DNA of 64,000 bases from Macrosoma leucophasiata. Taxonomy: Eukaryota > Arthropoda > Insecta > Lepidoptera > Hedylidae. Below are positions 23,501 through 34,601 of the stretch, piece after piece. The position numbers and the translations under genes are program-made. The DNA lies in NCBI GenBank assembly GCA_036365455.1, contig JAWQUS010000010.1:21934501-21998500 (forward strand), given 5' to 3'. The notes under the pieces are model-generated. The model searched no databases. It saw only the letters and a list, made by a program, of their open reading frames with translations, and was not told where the DNA came from. Each line of letters begins with the position of its first letter. Within the stretch, counting starts at the first letter, position 1.

Positions 23501-26500
23501 TCATTCATTGTTTATTGGTAAGTAGCACAATTTATTGAAACTTCGCTTAACTATCCAAAACCTTGTTCTCAGATAGGCCATCATCATTTGAATCCCACCA
23601 TGTAATGTTTTGATATGAGCATCCTTTACAATCAGTTCAGATAAGTCACCTTGATAGGCAAGCACAATAGGGTGTTTAGTGTCTTCTGCTATGTCTGCAT
23701 GTCTTAATCTACCGCCCACCTTGATAATAGTGTCTTTGTCCAGGTAGGGTTTTAGTGTTTTTATCTCACTATGTCTTTTTACGTCTTTCTTTTTCTCTAA
23801 ATTAAATATTTCTTCATTAAATGTTTTTCTTTGTGCTATTCGAATACAGGTGTTTAATGATTCGTCTAACTCTTCCGTGGTAATTTCTATAGTTTTATTA
23901 ATTGTTTTCTTTCCTTTTAGAAATCTTTTGCAATAAATTATTGTTTTTAGAAGTTCTTGTAAGTTGTCAAAATTTTTAAATTGTCTTTCTAGTCCTTCCC
24001 CCGTTTCGACTTTTACATTGCATTGTATTACTTTATTTCTTTCTAGATCTGTTGTTACATTGTTTAGTCTATTATAATCTATTGTTTTATTTCTGAGCCA
24101 ATCTGGGCCATTCCACCAATTTTTATCCTTCTTCAGATCTAAAACACTCTCTCCTCTCGATGCCACATCTGCTGGATTGTCAGCTGTTGAGACATGAAAC
24201 CAATTTGGTCCTGAGTTATCTAATATTTCAATGACTCGGTTTCTCACAAATATTTTCCATCTTGTTGGATCGCCATGAAGCCACGAAAGAACAATAGTGG
24301 AATCACTCCATGCGATGATTTTGTCATCAGGTATATCCATAGCTGTCTTAATTTGTTTTAGCAATCGAGATAAAAGAAGAGCACCACATAACTCTAAACG
24401 TGGTAGAGAAACTGGTTTTATTGGCGCGACTCGTGTCTTTGCGGCAATTAATTTTGTTTCTATCTTGTCTCTTTGCACAATTCTTAGATAAACAACAGCG
24501 GCATAAGCTTTGGTAGACGCATCACTAAACCCATGAATCTCCATATTCGTGGACTCTTTTGTTTTTGTAACTCCCAACCATCGTTGTATTTCTATTTGAT
24601 TTATGTACTGAAGGCTGTCTCTTAGTGTTGTCCATTCTTCTGTGATGTAAGTGTCTACTTCTTCATCCCAGCTAATACCTTTCAGCCATAATCTTTGTAT
24701 TAGTAGCTTAGTAGGAAGCATTGCCGGTGCTAGCCATCCCAGCGGATCGAACAGTCTTTGTACGTCAGCGAGAATTGAGCGTTTGGTGATTGTGCCATTC
24801 ATAGGAGGTAAGTCAAGAGTGTACTGGAATACATCTCTGCCCATATCCCAACGAAGTCCTAGGGCGGTAATTGTGCCATGAATGGTCATATCTACGGTGA
24901 CATGTGATGTTCGTTTTGCAGGATCAAATTGTCTTAAGAAATTAGCGTCATTTGAGCCCCATTTTTGAAGTGAAAAGCCTCCCTTTTGTAATATGGCTTC
25001 TACGTTTTTAGCTGCGAGTACAGCTTCCTCTATGGTGTCCTTTGATGACATTAAATCATCAACGTAGAAATCATGTTTGATCATTTTAGCGGCATCAGGA
25101 CTTATGCCTTCTTCATCATCAGCGATTTGGTGTAAAGTTCGCACGGCTAAGTAGGGAGCAGATGCTGTTCCAAAAGTGACTCTTGTTAGGCGATAATCTT
25201 TTATTGGTTCACTCGGATCGCTTCTCCACAAGATTCTTTGAAGATCTTTATCTTCTTCGGTCACTAAAATCATACGGTACATTGTCTGTATATCAGCCAC
25301 AAAGCAAATTTTCCCCATACGCCATTTCATAATAAGACTTCTCATGTCGATTTGTAGTTGGGGACCAATTAAAAGTTCATCATTTAGCGATATTTCATTA
25401 CTTCCTTTTTGTGACGCATTAAAAACGATTCTGACTTTGGTAGTCTCCTTATCTTCTCTTACAACTGGATGATGCGGTAAGTAGACACTATCTTTTGTTA
25501 TTTGTTCTTCTGGTACTTCTTCCATATGATTCATTTGTAAATATTCGTCCATGATTCTTTTGTATTCTTGCCTCAATTTAGGATTCTTATCTAGTCTTTT
25601 TTCTAATTGATACAGTCTTTTCATAGCAATTTCTCTTGTTCTTCCTTGTGTACATCGTAGTTTATTGGTTTTTGTTGGTAGTTTGACTATATATAGTCCT
25701 TCTTCTGTTCTGGTATGAGTACTTTGGTAAATTTCTTCACATTTCTTTTCTTCTGCTGTTAATATCATCTTGTCGTTATTGTCCAGTTCCCACATTGTCT
25801 TCAACATATTGTCTATATCTAAGGTATGATGCATCACAATGAAATCCTTACTGTTTCTTTCGTCGTGTATGTTCCCAAAAAGAATCCACCCTAGGCTTGT
25901 ATTTTGAGCGCATGGAGAACCTAGAGGACCCTTGATCATATCTCCTTTTAAGATTTGGGCACATACTTCAACACCTAGCAGAAGGTCGATTTGTCCTTTT
26001 TTATTAAATTGTGGATCAGCTAAAATTAAACCCTCTAGATGAGACCAGGTGCTGATGATTGGAATGGTTTGTGATGGTAATTGAGTTGTGAGTTTCGTGG
26101 ACATGATGTAAGCCTTCACCTTTAACTTAAAACTGTCATCGTGTCTTGATTGCAGCTCAAGAAATACAGCGTGTTTGACGACAGTTGTTGTCGAACCAAC
26201 CCCAGTGATTGTACCATTAGCGGGCACTCTCTTAAGTCTTAATAGCTGGGCGGCTCTCTCACTTATGAACGTGGCTTGCGAACCCTGATCAACTAACGCA
26301 CGAAGAATTGTCATTCGTCCTGAATAGTCCCTCACTGGTACTAGTGCTGTGGCTAAAAGTGCAGTGGATGCACTCGTGGCGAAATGTGATGAGAATTCTA
26401 TTGATTCGCTAGCTTCAGTTTGATGCTTGTGGTTCTCAATTTGGTGGTGATTTACTTGAATATTGTCTGGTTGATTAAAACTTATTTGCGGTTGTTGGTG

Positions 26501-27688
26501 AACAAGTGAATGGTGACGTTTCTGACATATTCGGCAGGACATGTTCAACCGACATCTTTTAGCAGCGTGGCCTGGTGCCAGACAATTGAAGCAGAGTTGG
26601 TTATTTTTAACATATTCACCTCTCTCACTTGGTTGCATTTTACAGAATTCCTTACAGTGGCATAAAGTATGGTTGTCCTTACACATTATACAACTTCTCG
26701 TCTTGGTCGCGGCAGATGAAGTAGCAACGTGGACTGTATATTCTTTGCCTCTTGATTTCTCTCTATGTGGTGGAGTGATTAATTCTAATGTGCGAAATGT
26801 TGTTTGTAAGAACTTCACAAAATCTTCCCACTTTGGTAATTCTTCTAAATTATCTTTATATGCATTTTCTTCCCAATCTCTGTGGGACTCTGGGTCCAAT
26901 TTCTGCACCGTCAGAAATATAATAAGGGGATCCCAAGAATCAGTTGAAATATCGAGATTTTTCAAACTATTAAGACATTCATTTGTTGTGTCTAACAATG
27001 ACTTAATGTGATTGGCGGTTTGAGTAGGGATTTTCTTCTGCGAGAATAATTTTCTTAGGAGAGAGTTCACTATAAGCCGCTTGTTACCAAAACGTTCTCT
27101 TAACAAGTCCCAAGCTTGTTCGTAATTATTTTCTGTTACTTGAATGTGCTTTAGTAAATTATCAGCCTCACCGGTAATACTACTCTTCAAATAGTGGAGT
27201 TTTTGGACCTTGGAAAGCGTAGAATTTTCATGAACTAATGACGTGAACAGGTCTTTGAATGTAGTCCAGTCTTCATAAGCTCCAGAAAAAGTAGGCAATT
27301 GAATTCTAGGTAACTTAACATTTGCTTCAAGATGTGCACTTATATTCGGAACTGACTGTACATTATCACTGTACCGCGGGTTTCGCATAGCGGTCAACAG
27401 ATCTTTCAAATCGCCCTGTATACATATATACAAATCTTCAAAAATAAAATAGTCTTCATTTGCGAAATACGGGATGTCATTTTTCTTTTCTTTAGGTACA
27501 ACTTTCAGTAGGTTATGATGTAATGTAGTAAATTTCTTCCAATAATCGTCAATAGTTTGTAATCGCGTTTCTATATATCCTTTTGTAAGTCGTTGTTTAG
27601 GGCATTTCTTTAAATTTGTTTGCGCTTTTTGTAGTAATAATGCAATTTCTTCTAACTCCGATATTATTTGGTCCGGCGTGGTTGACAT
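23501..27688 (-). CDS. BEL/Pao Gag-Pol polyprotein, truncated in integrase
   Basis: A single 1395-residue frame with no internal stop. In order: a Gag region of the DUF1759 type (about residues 125-290), cysteine/histidine zinc knuckles (about 330-390, e.g. CFNCLAPGHAAKRC), an aspartic protease with VDQGSQATF near 466, and a reverse transcriptase with FYVDDLM near 873. RNase H follows (HGFSDAST near 1052, WSDSTIVLSWLHG further on), then the start of the integrase zinc-binding domain (HIKTLHGG near 1359). The frame ends about 25 residues later, before the C-x2-C pair, and the catalytic D,D,E core and C-terminal domain are absent. Complete BEL/Pao polyproteins are usually several hundred residues longer. 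It would make virus-like particles and cDNA but could not integrate without help from another copy. Confidence 0.9.
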   Translation of the reverse strand: MSTTPDQIISELEEIALLLQKAQTNLKKCPKQRLTKGYIETRLQTIDDYWKKFTTLHHNLLKVVPKEKKNDIPYFANEDYFIFEDLYICIQGDLKDLLTAMRNPRYSDNVQSVPNISAHLEANVKLPRIQLPTFSGAYEDWTTFKDLFTSLVHENSTLSKVQKLHYLKSSITGEADNLLKHIQVTENNYEQAWDLLRERFGNKRLIVNSLLRKLFSQKKIPTQTANHIKSLLDTTNECLNSLKNLDISTDSWDPLIIFLTVQKLDPESHRDWEENAYKDNLEELPKWEDFVKFLQTTFRTLELITPPHREKSRGKEYTVHVATSSAATKTRSCIMCKDNHTLCHCKEFCKMQPSERGEYVKNNQLCFNCLAPGHAAKRCRLNMSCRICQKRHHSLVHQQPQISFNQPDNIQVNHHQIENHKHQTEASESIEFSSHFATSASTALLATALVPVRDYSGRMTILRALVDQGSQATFISERAAQLLRLKRVPANGTITGVGSTTTVVKHAVFLELQSRHDDSFKLKVKAYIMSTKLTTQLPSQTIPIISTWSHLEGLILADPQFNKKGQIDLLLGVEVCAQILKGDMIKGPLGSPCAQNTSLGWILFGNIHDERNSKDFIVMHHTLDIDNMLKTMWELDNNDKMILTAEEKKCEEIYQSTHTRTEEGLYIVKLPTKTNKLRCTQGRTREIAMKRLYQLEKRLDKNPKLRQEYKRIMDEYLQMNHMEEVPEEQITKDSVYLPHHPVVREDKETTKVRIVFNASQKGSNEISLNDELLIGPQLQIDMRSLIMKWRMGKICFVADIQTMYRMILVTEEDKDLQRILWRSDPSEPIKDYRLTRVTFGTASAPYLAVRTLHQIADDEEGISPDAAKMIKHDFYVDDLMSSKDTIEEAVLAAKNVEAILQKGGFSLQKWGSNDANFLRQFDPAKRTSHVTVDMTIHGTITALGLRWDMGRDVFQYTLDLPPMNGTITKRSILADVQRLFDPLGWLAPAMLPTKLLIQRLWLKGISWDEEVDTYITEEWTTLRDSLQYINQIEIQRWLGVTKTKESTNMEIHGFSDASTKAYAAVVYLRIVQRDKIETKLIAAKTRVAPIKPVSLPRLELCGALLLSRLLKQIKTAMDIPDDKIIAWSDSTIVLSWLHGDPTRWKIFVRNRVIEILDNSGPNWFHVSTADNPADVASRGESVLDLKKDKNWWNGPDWLRNKTIDYNRLNNVTTDLERNKVIQCNVKVETGEGLERQFKNFDNLQELLKTIIYCKRFLKGKKTINKTIEITTEELDESLNTCIRIAQRKTFNEEIFNLEKKKDVKRHSEIKTLKPYLDKDTIIKVGGRLRHADIAEDTKHPIVLAYQGDLSELIVKDAHIKTLHGGIQMMMAYLRTRFWIVKRSFNKLCYLPINNE

Positions 27689-27915
27689 TCTTGATTAATA
27701 GGTTTTCGGTATTCCACTATGAAACGTAGATTCGATATAAATCACGTAAACACTTATTTCAATCGTAATTTTGTAATATTTGTTAATAATGTATCTTGTT
27801 TACTTAAATTCACTTATTTTGCACGATGTTTTTTGTAAGGAATTCAGTCTTTTGTTCTCGCGTCGAAGGGTATAGCTCAGGTAGATAGCTCGATCCGGTT
27901 CGAAATTCGACCATA

Positions 27916-28134
27916 TGTCGCGTTGATAAGGTTCTCTTTAGATTGTGCGGACTTTGATGAATTGAAAGAGGTGTTGCTTTATTAACTTTATTTCTCGTAC
28001 TGATCATTAACATAACTATACATTGGTTTTAAAAGGATTCATTGCACACTAACAAGACACGAATGTAGTATTGGTAGGTACGTATAGCATACATGCAAAC
28101 TTATAACATAGATGTGAAACAAACGAATCGAACA
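27916..28134 (-). repeat. 5' LTR of the BEL/Pao element
   Basis: Same 219 bp as at 23103, followed by the target duplication atcga. It would hold the element's promoter, transcribing leftwards. Confidence 0.93.
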
Positions 28135-28139
28135 ATCGA

Positions 28140-29092
28140 TATATTACATATAGATGATATAGAGAAGAAAGATAATAAAAACATACTTATTATAGGATAA
28201 ATACTATGTATTCAAGGAAAGATAATGTTTATATAAATGTTTTTTTAAAGTCTCATGGGTTTGAACTCGACGAATATCCAAAGGCAACGCATTCCAAAGA
28301 TGGATAGCAGTATTGGTGAAAGAGTTAGAGATGAAGGAAGAAGTATGCGAAGGAATCTTTAAGCGCAGATTGTTGGAGGAATCTTTAAGCGCAGGAAGTA
28401 GGAGTTAGCGAGGCTGAGGTAGTGAAAGCGTTCCTTTAGATATTATATAGAGGAGAGTTAGGATAGAAAAGTAAACAATAGAGAAGAAAAAGAATGTGAG
28501 TATTCCTGCGAAGGCGGATTGGCAGCCACTTGAGCTGAATACGAAATTCGGAAATGTGGTCGTATTTACGTAAACCAAATACGAACCTTATACACAGATT
28601 TTGAAGACGCTCAAGCTTATTTAGCTGCTCTTGGGATAAATCAAGATAGCATATGTCAGCATAATCTATGATAGGGAAAAGGATAGATCGAGCAAGTGTA
28701 ACCTTAGTGGCATATGGTAAAACATTATGCAATCTTCTCAGAGAACCTACAGCAGCAAACATCTTCCTGCTCACCTCACTAATCTGTGGAGCCCAAGTTA
28801 AACAACGGTCCATAATGACACCAAGATTTCTAACAGTATCACAGTATTCAATTACAGTACCATAAAATGAAATAGACGGGAGCACATCAAAATCAATTTT
28901 CCGAATCAACCGAGAACTACCTATTAAGATAGCTTGACTTTTGAAGGGATTCACCTGAAGTCCATAAGCTCTTTTTCCAGAAGAAATTCATAAGAAATTT
29001 TCTTAAGATTAATGTTCATATTTAATATAGCTTCAGGTAAACCGTCAAGACCAGATTGTGTATAGAGTTGAAGATCGTCTGAATCTCGTCGC
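28140..29092 (-). pseudogene. LINE reverse-transcriptase C-terminal fragment and 3' UTR
   Basis: Minus strand: DDLQLY from the catalytic box survives at about 29070, a one-base frameshift follows near 28970, and the open frame 28954-28436 carries VRNLGVIMD, the thumb-region motif of Jockey/CR1-like LINEs, plus the typical ARSILFPIIDY...LERLQN-like stretch. The 5' part is missing: the sequence stops at about 29092, next to an RTE-tail scrap (tcgcatttataatattag). The 3' UTR runs left and is interrupted by the BEL/Pao element. Confidence 0.7.
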
Positions 29093-29119
29093 ATTTATAA
29101 TATTAGTAGGAAGTAGGAT

Positions 29120-29604
29120 AATTAAGTTTCAGGCATCCTGTACCATTAAAAGAGACATACTTACACTGTTCGTATTAGTTATCATTTGAAATGTTTATAA
29201 AGCGACTCTGTTACAATTGCCATACTATTAAATGAATAAACTAGAGCTCGTATCATTCGTCTTATTTATATTAGATCATTAGGTAATGTTCCGGTACGTT
29301 GGTAATTAATATAATTAAGGTTAAAATTACTTAAGATCATTGGCAGGTGCGTGGTCAGCATTAATTATATACATTTTTTTTTATTTCAACTCCCCATAAC
29401 CTCTTTGCTTCACGGCCACACGAATCGAAATCTTAAAAAAGAAACATATTTTCACGCCCATATTTTCCGCAACCAACTGTAGTTACTTACTACTTGTAGG
29501 ACCTATACCTGACCCATATTATAATGGGGATGTATATTGTAATTCGAAATGCAAATTCTAAAGGTAAGTCTGAAAATCTTTCCAAATTGTACAAAACCAA
29601 GTTT
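29120..29604. other. Intergenic AT-rich DNA, nothing recognised
   Basis: No coding or repeat motif was recognised between the LINE fragment and the inverted repeat at 29605. Confidence 0.4.
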
Positions 29605-29757
29605 CTCATAACCTGGATATCAAATCAGGAACCCCCAAAATCATCTACGAAGTTTCGTAGAACTGAATTTCCGAATGTGTTTAGGAATGTTTATATTTAT
29701 GCGTAATTTTTTATTTTGGATCTTATGGGGTTCTTGATTTGTTATTCAGGTTATGAG
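29605..29757. mobile_element. Small inverted-repeat element (putative MITE)
   Basis: Arms of 31 nt (29605-29635 and 29727-29757; ctcataacctg at the outer ends) match as inverted repeats with three mismatches around about 90 bp of unrelated sequence. Confidence 0.55.
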
Positions 29758-29977
29758 TTGCTTTTCGGTATCACAGAGCCAGATTTTAGCCGCGGGCCGC
29801 GGCGATACCTCAATCTCAGCTCGAATAAATGATTTATTTGCGAGGTAAATAGGTATAAACTTCACCACGGAATAAGCATGCAAATTATAGAGTTCAATTT
29901 ACTACACCATATCACTTATCAACTCTGTATGAGTTGGTATAACAAATTATACTCAGACAATTTTTTAAATTACATTG

Positions 29978-30161
29978 ACGGCCCTGTAATTTCCGGCACA
30001 GAGGCATAACACCTTAGGCCTCAGGATTGGTAACGCATCTGCATCTCGACCTTAGGTGGTGTTTGGTGGGCTCTTTGTGTAAGTGTCTATAGGCTGCAGT
30101 CATCACTTAACATCAATGTGAACTGCATGCTTGTTTACCACTTATATTACATTAAAAAAAA
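29978..30161 (+). repeat. Family A repeat, 5'-truncated with A-tail
   Basis: 'ggccctgtaatttccggcac' to 'ttatattacattaaaaaaaa'. Confidence 0.75.
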
Positions 30162-30731
30162 ATGTATTAGTTTTATGTCAAATAAAGATAAAATTAAACT
30201 TTTATATCTATAGTATAATAATAAAAAAGATAAATATATATAGAGTATAGAGTACTATAGAGATAAGAAACACATACGCCTCTAAACGGGAAACGCGTAT
30301 AGTTGTGAAAGTTCGGTTATATTTTATACATGACATTCTTCATAACTTAACAAATAAAAAACACATCGTGTAGTAAGTTGTGATACAATTAGTTAAATAT
30401 TTTGCACTGTATTGAGTGATGTAAAAATAGAAGAAAGTATAGAATGGACTCGTAAAATGATATCGATCGAATGTTCATGACATGTGTGTTTAGTGGTCGA
30501 TATCACGCGAGATCTATATCGTGAGCTAGACTGACGATATCATAATTATAATATAACTAATTCCCAGCACAATGGACAATAATGGCAAGAGACAATGTGG
30601 CTTCAGAGTACGGATGTTGTTGCAGCAGAGTTCTAATGTTGTTCGAGGGCATAAGCATAATTACTCGTAAGCTTGTAAACCCTACTAAGCTATAATTGTT
30701 TTCCTTTTAACTTGTAATAGGTACTACTTTT
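30162..30731. other. AT-rich DNA, nothing recognised
   Basis: Contains a few imperfect 'gatatc' palindromes (30460-30545) but no clear element. Confidence 0.4.
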
Positions 30732-31020
30732 ACTGGTGGTAGAGCTCCAGTGACGGAGCTCGCGGGCGTAGTCACCACCGCATTACCTAATATACTTGCC
30801 GTTAAATGGTAGTGTTCAGCATTATCGTGTTCCGGTCAGGTGGTAATGTACGGCTCTGTAATTTCCGGCACAGAGGCATAACACCTAATGCCTCAGGAGT
30901 GGCAGCGCATTTGCATTTTGAGCTCTGGTTATTGTGTGGGTGTCTATAGGCTGCAGTCATCACTTAACATCAATGTGAACTGCACGCTTGTTTGCCACTT
31001 TTATAACATAAAAAAAAAAA
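30732..31020 (+). repeat. Family A repeat, full-length reference copy
   Basis: Both ends are intact: actggtggtagagctccagt at the start and an 11-nt A run at the end, about 289 bp in all. The internal palindrome agctccagtgacggagct lies near the 5' end. No tRNA-, 5S- or 7SL-like promoter was recognised, so the amplification mechanism is unclear; it may be the 3' end of a LINE. Confidence 0.8.
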
Positions 31021-31254
31021 ACTTACTACCATGTTTTTTTTCTCAGCCCGATTCCACGCCGACAGTGCCTAGCAAATTTTTTAACAAACGAATCCCTCAA
31101 ACAAGAAATATGTTCCAAAAACTCTATATCTTTAAACACCTAACCAACGACACCCCATTTAAAGTTGTGTACGTTGTGATTTTATTTTCCCACTTGACTT
31201 ACCTACGACGCGCGTAATCCTTAGCGATTGATTTTATTTAGGTTATCAATGTAA

Positions 31255-31406
31255 TTATTTTATTTTTCGCAATAACACATGCGAGTAAACTATGGAAATT
31301 AAAGAAAAATGGAAAGAGAAATTTGACTTCGGACAGCAATCGAACCTGCGACCTCAGGATAGGGAGGACCAGTCCAGCCGCTTTATTACTAAGCTACCGA
31401 AGCCCC
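31255..31406 (-). repeat. tRNA-headed SINE fragment
   Basis: The minus strand has 'gcttcggtagcttagtaata' and 'gcaggttcgattgctgtcc' as degenerate A and B boxes, then a body shared with 17030-17110. Confidence 0.5.
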
Positions 31407-31637
31407 ACACTAAAGCGTCAAATTTTTCCTTCCCTTTTTGATTTCTAACCGATATAGGGTCGGTGAACAACATCCATTGAAAACTAGTTAATAGCTCTAT
31501 ACAACCGATATGATAGACTTTGCAGTTCGTTAAGATGTCGCTGTTCCCTTAATAATTGTCTTATCAATAAAGTTTGCAATGGAAAGAGACAAAACACTGC
31601 ATGTCGTACCTGTTCTGTACACTTGTTTTATTTTTTT

Positions 31638-31985
31638 ACTAGCTGTGCCCGCGACTCCGTCCGCGTGAGAATTTGTGATTGTTCAGTATCTACCCGGACG
31701 AAGTCGGGGACGCAGTATAAAAGTAGCCTAAGTTACTCCTTATTACTTAAGCTATCTGCCAGTGAAAGTCCCGTCGAGAACGATGAAGCCGTTCCCGAGA
31801 TTAGCGGGAACAAACAGACAGACAGACATACAGACAGACAGAAGAACAGACAGACAGACAAAAATTGAAAAAAATAATGTATTGGTATATGTACTGTGTA
31901 TACATACATATGCATCTAGTAAAAAGCTGTAATTTTTGTATTACAAACAGACACTCCAATTTTATTTATTTGTATGTATAGATTT
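31638..31985 (+). repeat. RTE-type LINE 3' tail with (ACAG)n microsatellite
   Basis: Starts ctagctgtgcccgcgactcc, contains an (ACAG)n run at about 31808-31862 and ends 'acagacactccaattttatt', an ending repeated at 45641-45725. Confidence 0.65.
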
Positions 31986-32573
31986 ATGTGGCAGCACTGA
32001 TTTATGTTATTACGAAAATATTTTCTTGTAACTGTATATTATTGATACTACCTAGATTCGTGTAGAGACGGACCGCTGTTTCATCCGATCCATATTCGAA
32101 TTTGTAAGACAATATACGCGATATTGCAGACATACACCATAAGACAATGTTTGTGTTTGCCCGTACGTAATGTTAAGGCTAATCGCTTTGGTAATTGCTG
32201 AGCTAACCTACTCTTTAAGCCTTACTAGGTTTTAAGGTCACGCTGGATAATTTGGTTTATATTTCCCTGTTCAGGATTGTTCAATTAATTAGGTGAAACA
32301 AAAATAATGCGGAATACCAACATGTTTCATTATCTCGGACGGAAACCTTATCAAAACTCATTAGTTTTGATGGAATGGAATTTACTTCGTTCTTCACGGC
32401 CATCATAACATACTTAATCCCCATTTTTAATAACCATTGCTCGGCCTAGCCACGTTTTAATTAATAAATCTGTTCCGGAAAATATGGATAAATTCACTGG
32501 ATAAATATTTAAAGTGAATTAATCCAATTTTTTAACGAAGTAAAAGACATCGCTAAATTTTACTGGTGGTAAA
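31986..32573. other. Intergenic DNA, nothing recognised
   Basis: No open frame of note and no repeat family was identified. Confidence 0.4.
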
Positions 32574-32851
32574 CTGCCTCGGTAGCCTAGTGGTAGCAGG
32601 CCACTACTACTACGCTGAGGTCCTGGGTTCGATTCCCGGGTAGGGGGTTATCAGAGATGATGGTGTAAAGTCCATTATCACTGGTTCTATTGGGATTTTT
32701 CCATTTTCTGGAAATTTCCCAGTACCTTGAAGTTTGGTAATGTGCCCGGAGATGTCAACAGGCTCGCCACCTGTTACATGGGCCAAAACGTAACCGGCGT
32801 GCATGCATTTACCTCTGCCTACCCCTTCGGGGATTACAGGCGTGAAGATAC
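32574..32851 (+). repeat. Family B tRNA-derived SINE
   Basis: Clear head 'cggtagcctagtggtagcag' and 'gggttcgattcccgggtag', with an internal deletion near the 3' end. It is directly followed by family A sequence. Confidence 0.75.
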
Positions 32852-33125
32852 GTAGAGTTCCAGTGCTCGAATGCGTAAGCATCACCGCGTTACCTAATCT
32901 ATCTGCCGCCAAATGGTAGTATTCAGCACTATCCTGTTACGGTTAGATCGTAATGTATGTCTCCGTCAAAACTAACACAGAGACATGACTGCTTCGGTAT
33001 CAGGGTGGCAATACATCTGCATTTTGACCTCTGGTTTTTGTGTAGATGTCTATAGGCTGCAGTGGTCACTTAACATCAATGTGAGCTGCATGCTTGTTTG
33101 TCACCTTCCTTACATGGAAAAACAA
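32852..33125 (+). repeat. Family A repeat fused to a family B SINE
   Basis: Starts at gtagagttccagtg exactly where family B's 'gcgtgaagatac' stops and runs to the A-tail. It is either an insertion of one at the other's end or a chimeric transcript. Confidence 0.65.
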
Positions 33126-33300
33126 AAACGTTGTGAACTGTACCTATTATAAGTGTACGTATTTACGTAATAGGTGATAGGATTTGTATTCCACATGTTC
33201 ATGACCAATAAGTCACATGATTATTTCTGAAATAGAACGGACACATCACGGCTAAGTATGTGTCCGTGAGCTGACTGTGAACTTGCACGTGCATTTGATT

Positions 33301-33415
33301 TTTTTTAATGTAATGAAAGAGGGAAATTAACATACAGTTGACATTGATGCTAAGTAGAAACTGTAATTACATATTTCAGCCTATACACATACATTTATAT
33401 AAAGATGTTGCCATT
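33301..33415 (-). repeat. Family A repeat, 3' part
   Basis: T-run, 'tacagttgacattgatgcta' and 'cctatacacatacattta'; more diverged than most copies. Confidence 0.5.
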
Positions 33416-33591
33416 CCATAATTGGAATAAAACTTTTAAAAAAATGGAGCAGACTTTCGGTCCAGGGAACCACTCATCCAAACATTGAAAAGATGTTCGG
33501 CAACAACTACAAAAAAAAACTTTAGTCATTGGATATAAAAATAATATTCATCTCAAATATTTATAATACTATTTTAAAAGTTGTTTGCTTA

Positions 33592-33678
33592 TAATCCTAA
33601 AGCGACACTGGCATCTTAGGTATGTTTGATGCTGTAGAGCCTTCACGCAGACGACGTTGCGGGCAGCAGCTAGACTCA
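33592..33678 (-). repeat. RTE-type LINE tail fragment
   Basis: Reversed 'ctagctgctgcccgcaacgt' at the right end. Confidence 0.4.
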
Positions 33679-34597
33679 AATATTTCAATAGATGCAAATC
33701 ACTATATAACTTCTTTGTTACGGCTACAAAGTCAATAGAAGGTACAAATATGTAAATTACTTAATGACGCGCATTGGGAATGTCACCGGGACAGCAAATT
33801 GCAGTCATTTCCCGGATTCTAATATGTACTGCAAGTTCTTATAAACAAAATATTGCAATATAACCTTTATTCCAACCACTAAGCTGCTGCTTGCTTTAAC
33901 TATCCCTTTATGCCAGTTTTACCCTTCAGCGGTCGTTGCTTTGTGGTTAGTAAACATATTATTATGGATATATAATGGTGTATTAATGATAGACAACCCT
34001 ACCCTCAGAAACTTATAATAGAAGGCTTCATTGATAAATGAAAGGAATGGAATGGAATAATTGTTGAAATTGAAATTGAACACATTACCTATACACCTAG
34101 GCCGTTGCCTAGGCCCGTAATATGAACACAACGCGCGAATAGGAATTTTTGAAAAGTACTTCGTTGTCGCTCAATGCCTTTGCGCTAGGCCTTTGTCACT
34201 TATATGGCCACAAGCGGCCGATTCATATGTTTGATATTTCGCCCGCCTGTAGACACGCATTTAGATTTGGTGGAGGCACTCAACAGGATGCGTAAGGTAT
34301 CCCCGTTACCTTAATATGACGCGCTCGAGTATTTTCAGAAATTTCATCTTGGGCTCCCCTACTAGAGCCTTATATTTTATTTTCAACTTAGCATCTTTCG
34401 CAATAAATAATACATAAATTTAAAAAGTTACTTTTATCTCTGACCGGTAGCTCTAATAATAAAATTATAATAACAATGAACACGTACAGGACGTACACCT
34501 ATAAGAAGCTAGCAGAAGCTTTTATCTTCCTGCTGCGCTATGTACGAGTAGGTATATCAAACAGAAACAGTTGAAGAGTGATTTACAGCCTTTCGAT
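33679..34597. other. Intergenic DNA, nothing recognised
   Basis: Lies left of the Gypsy insertion. A 70-codon reverse frame at 33919-34131 has no motif. Confidence 0.4.
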
Positions 34598-34601
34598 AAA
34601 T

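Larger units (their letters stand above)
23103..28134 (-). mobile_element. BEL/Pao LTR retrotransposon, integrase-deleted
   Basis: Two 219-bp LTRs (23103-23321 and 27916-28134) that I read as identical, beginning TG and ending CA, flank a minus-strand gag-pol frame. The 5-bp target duplication atcga is exact at 23098-23102 and 28135-28139. A purine-rich stretch (ggtgggcggca) abuts the 3' LTR. A candidate primer-binding site beginning TGG (tggtcgaatttcgaacc) lies 2 nt from the 5' LTR. The element is only 5.0 kb because most of the integrase is missing. Identical LTRs point to a recent insertion. Confidence 0.92.

Noticed and set aside
26541..27011. 156-codon plus-strand frame
   Set aside because: Antisense shadow of the BEL/Pao gag region; no motif of its own.
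31808..31862. CRISPR-like spaced repeat
   Set aside because: It is a simple (ACAG)n microsatellite inside a LINE tail; no spacer structure.
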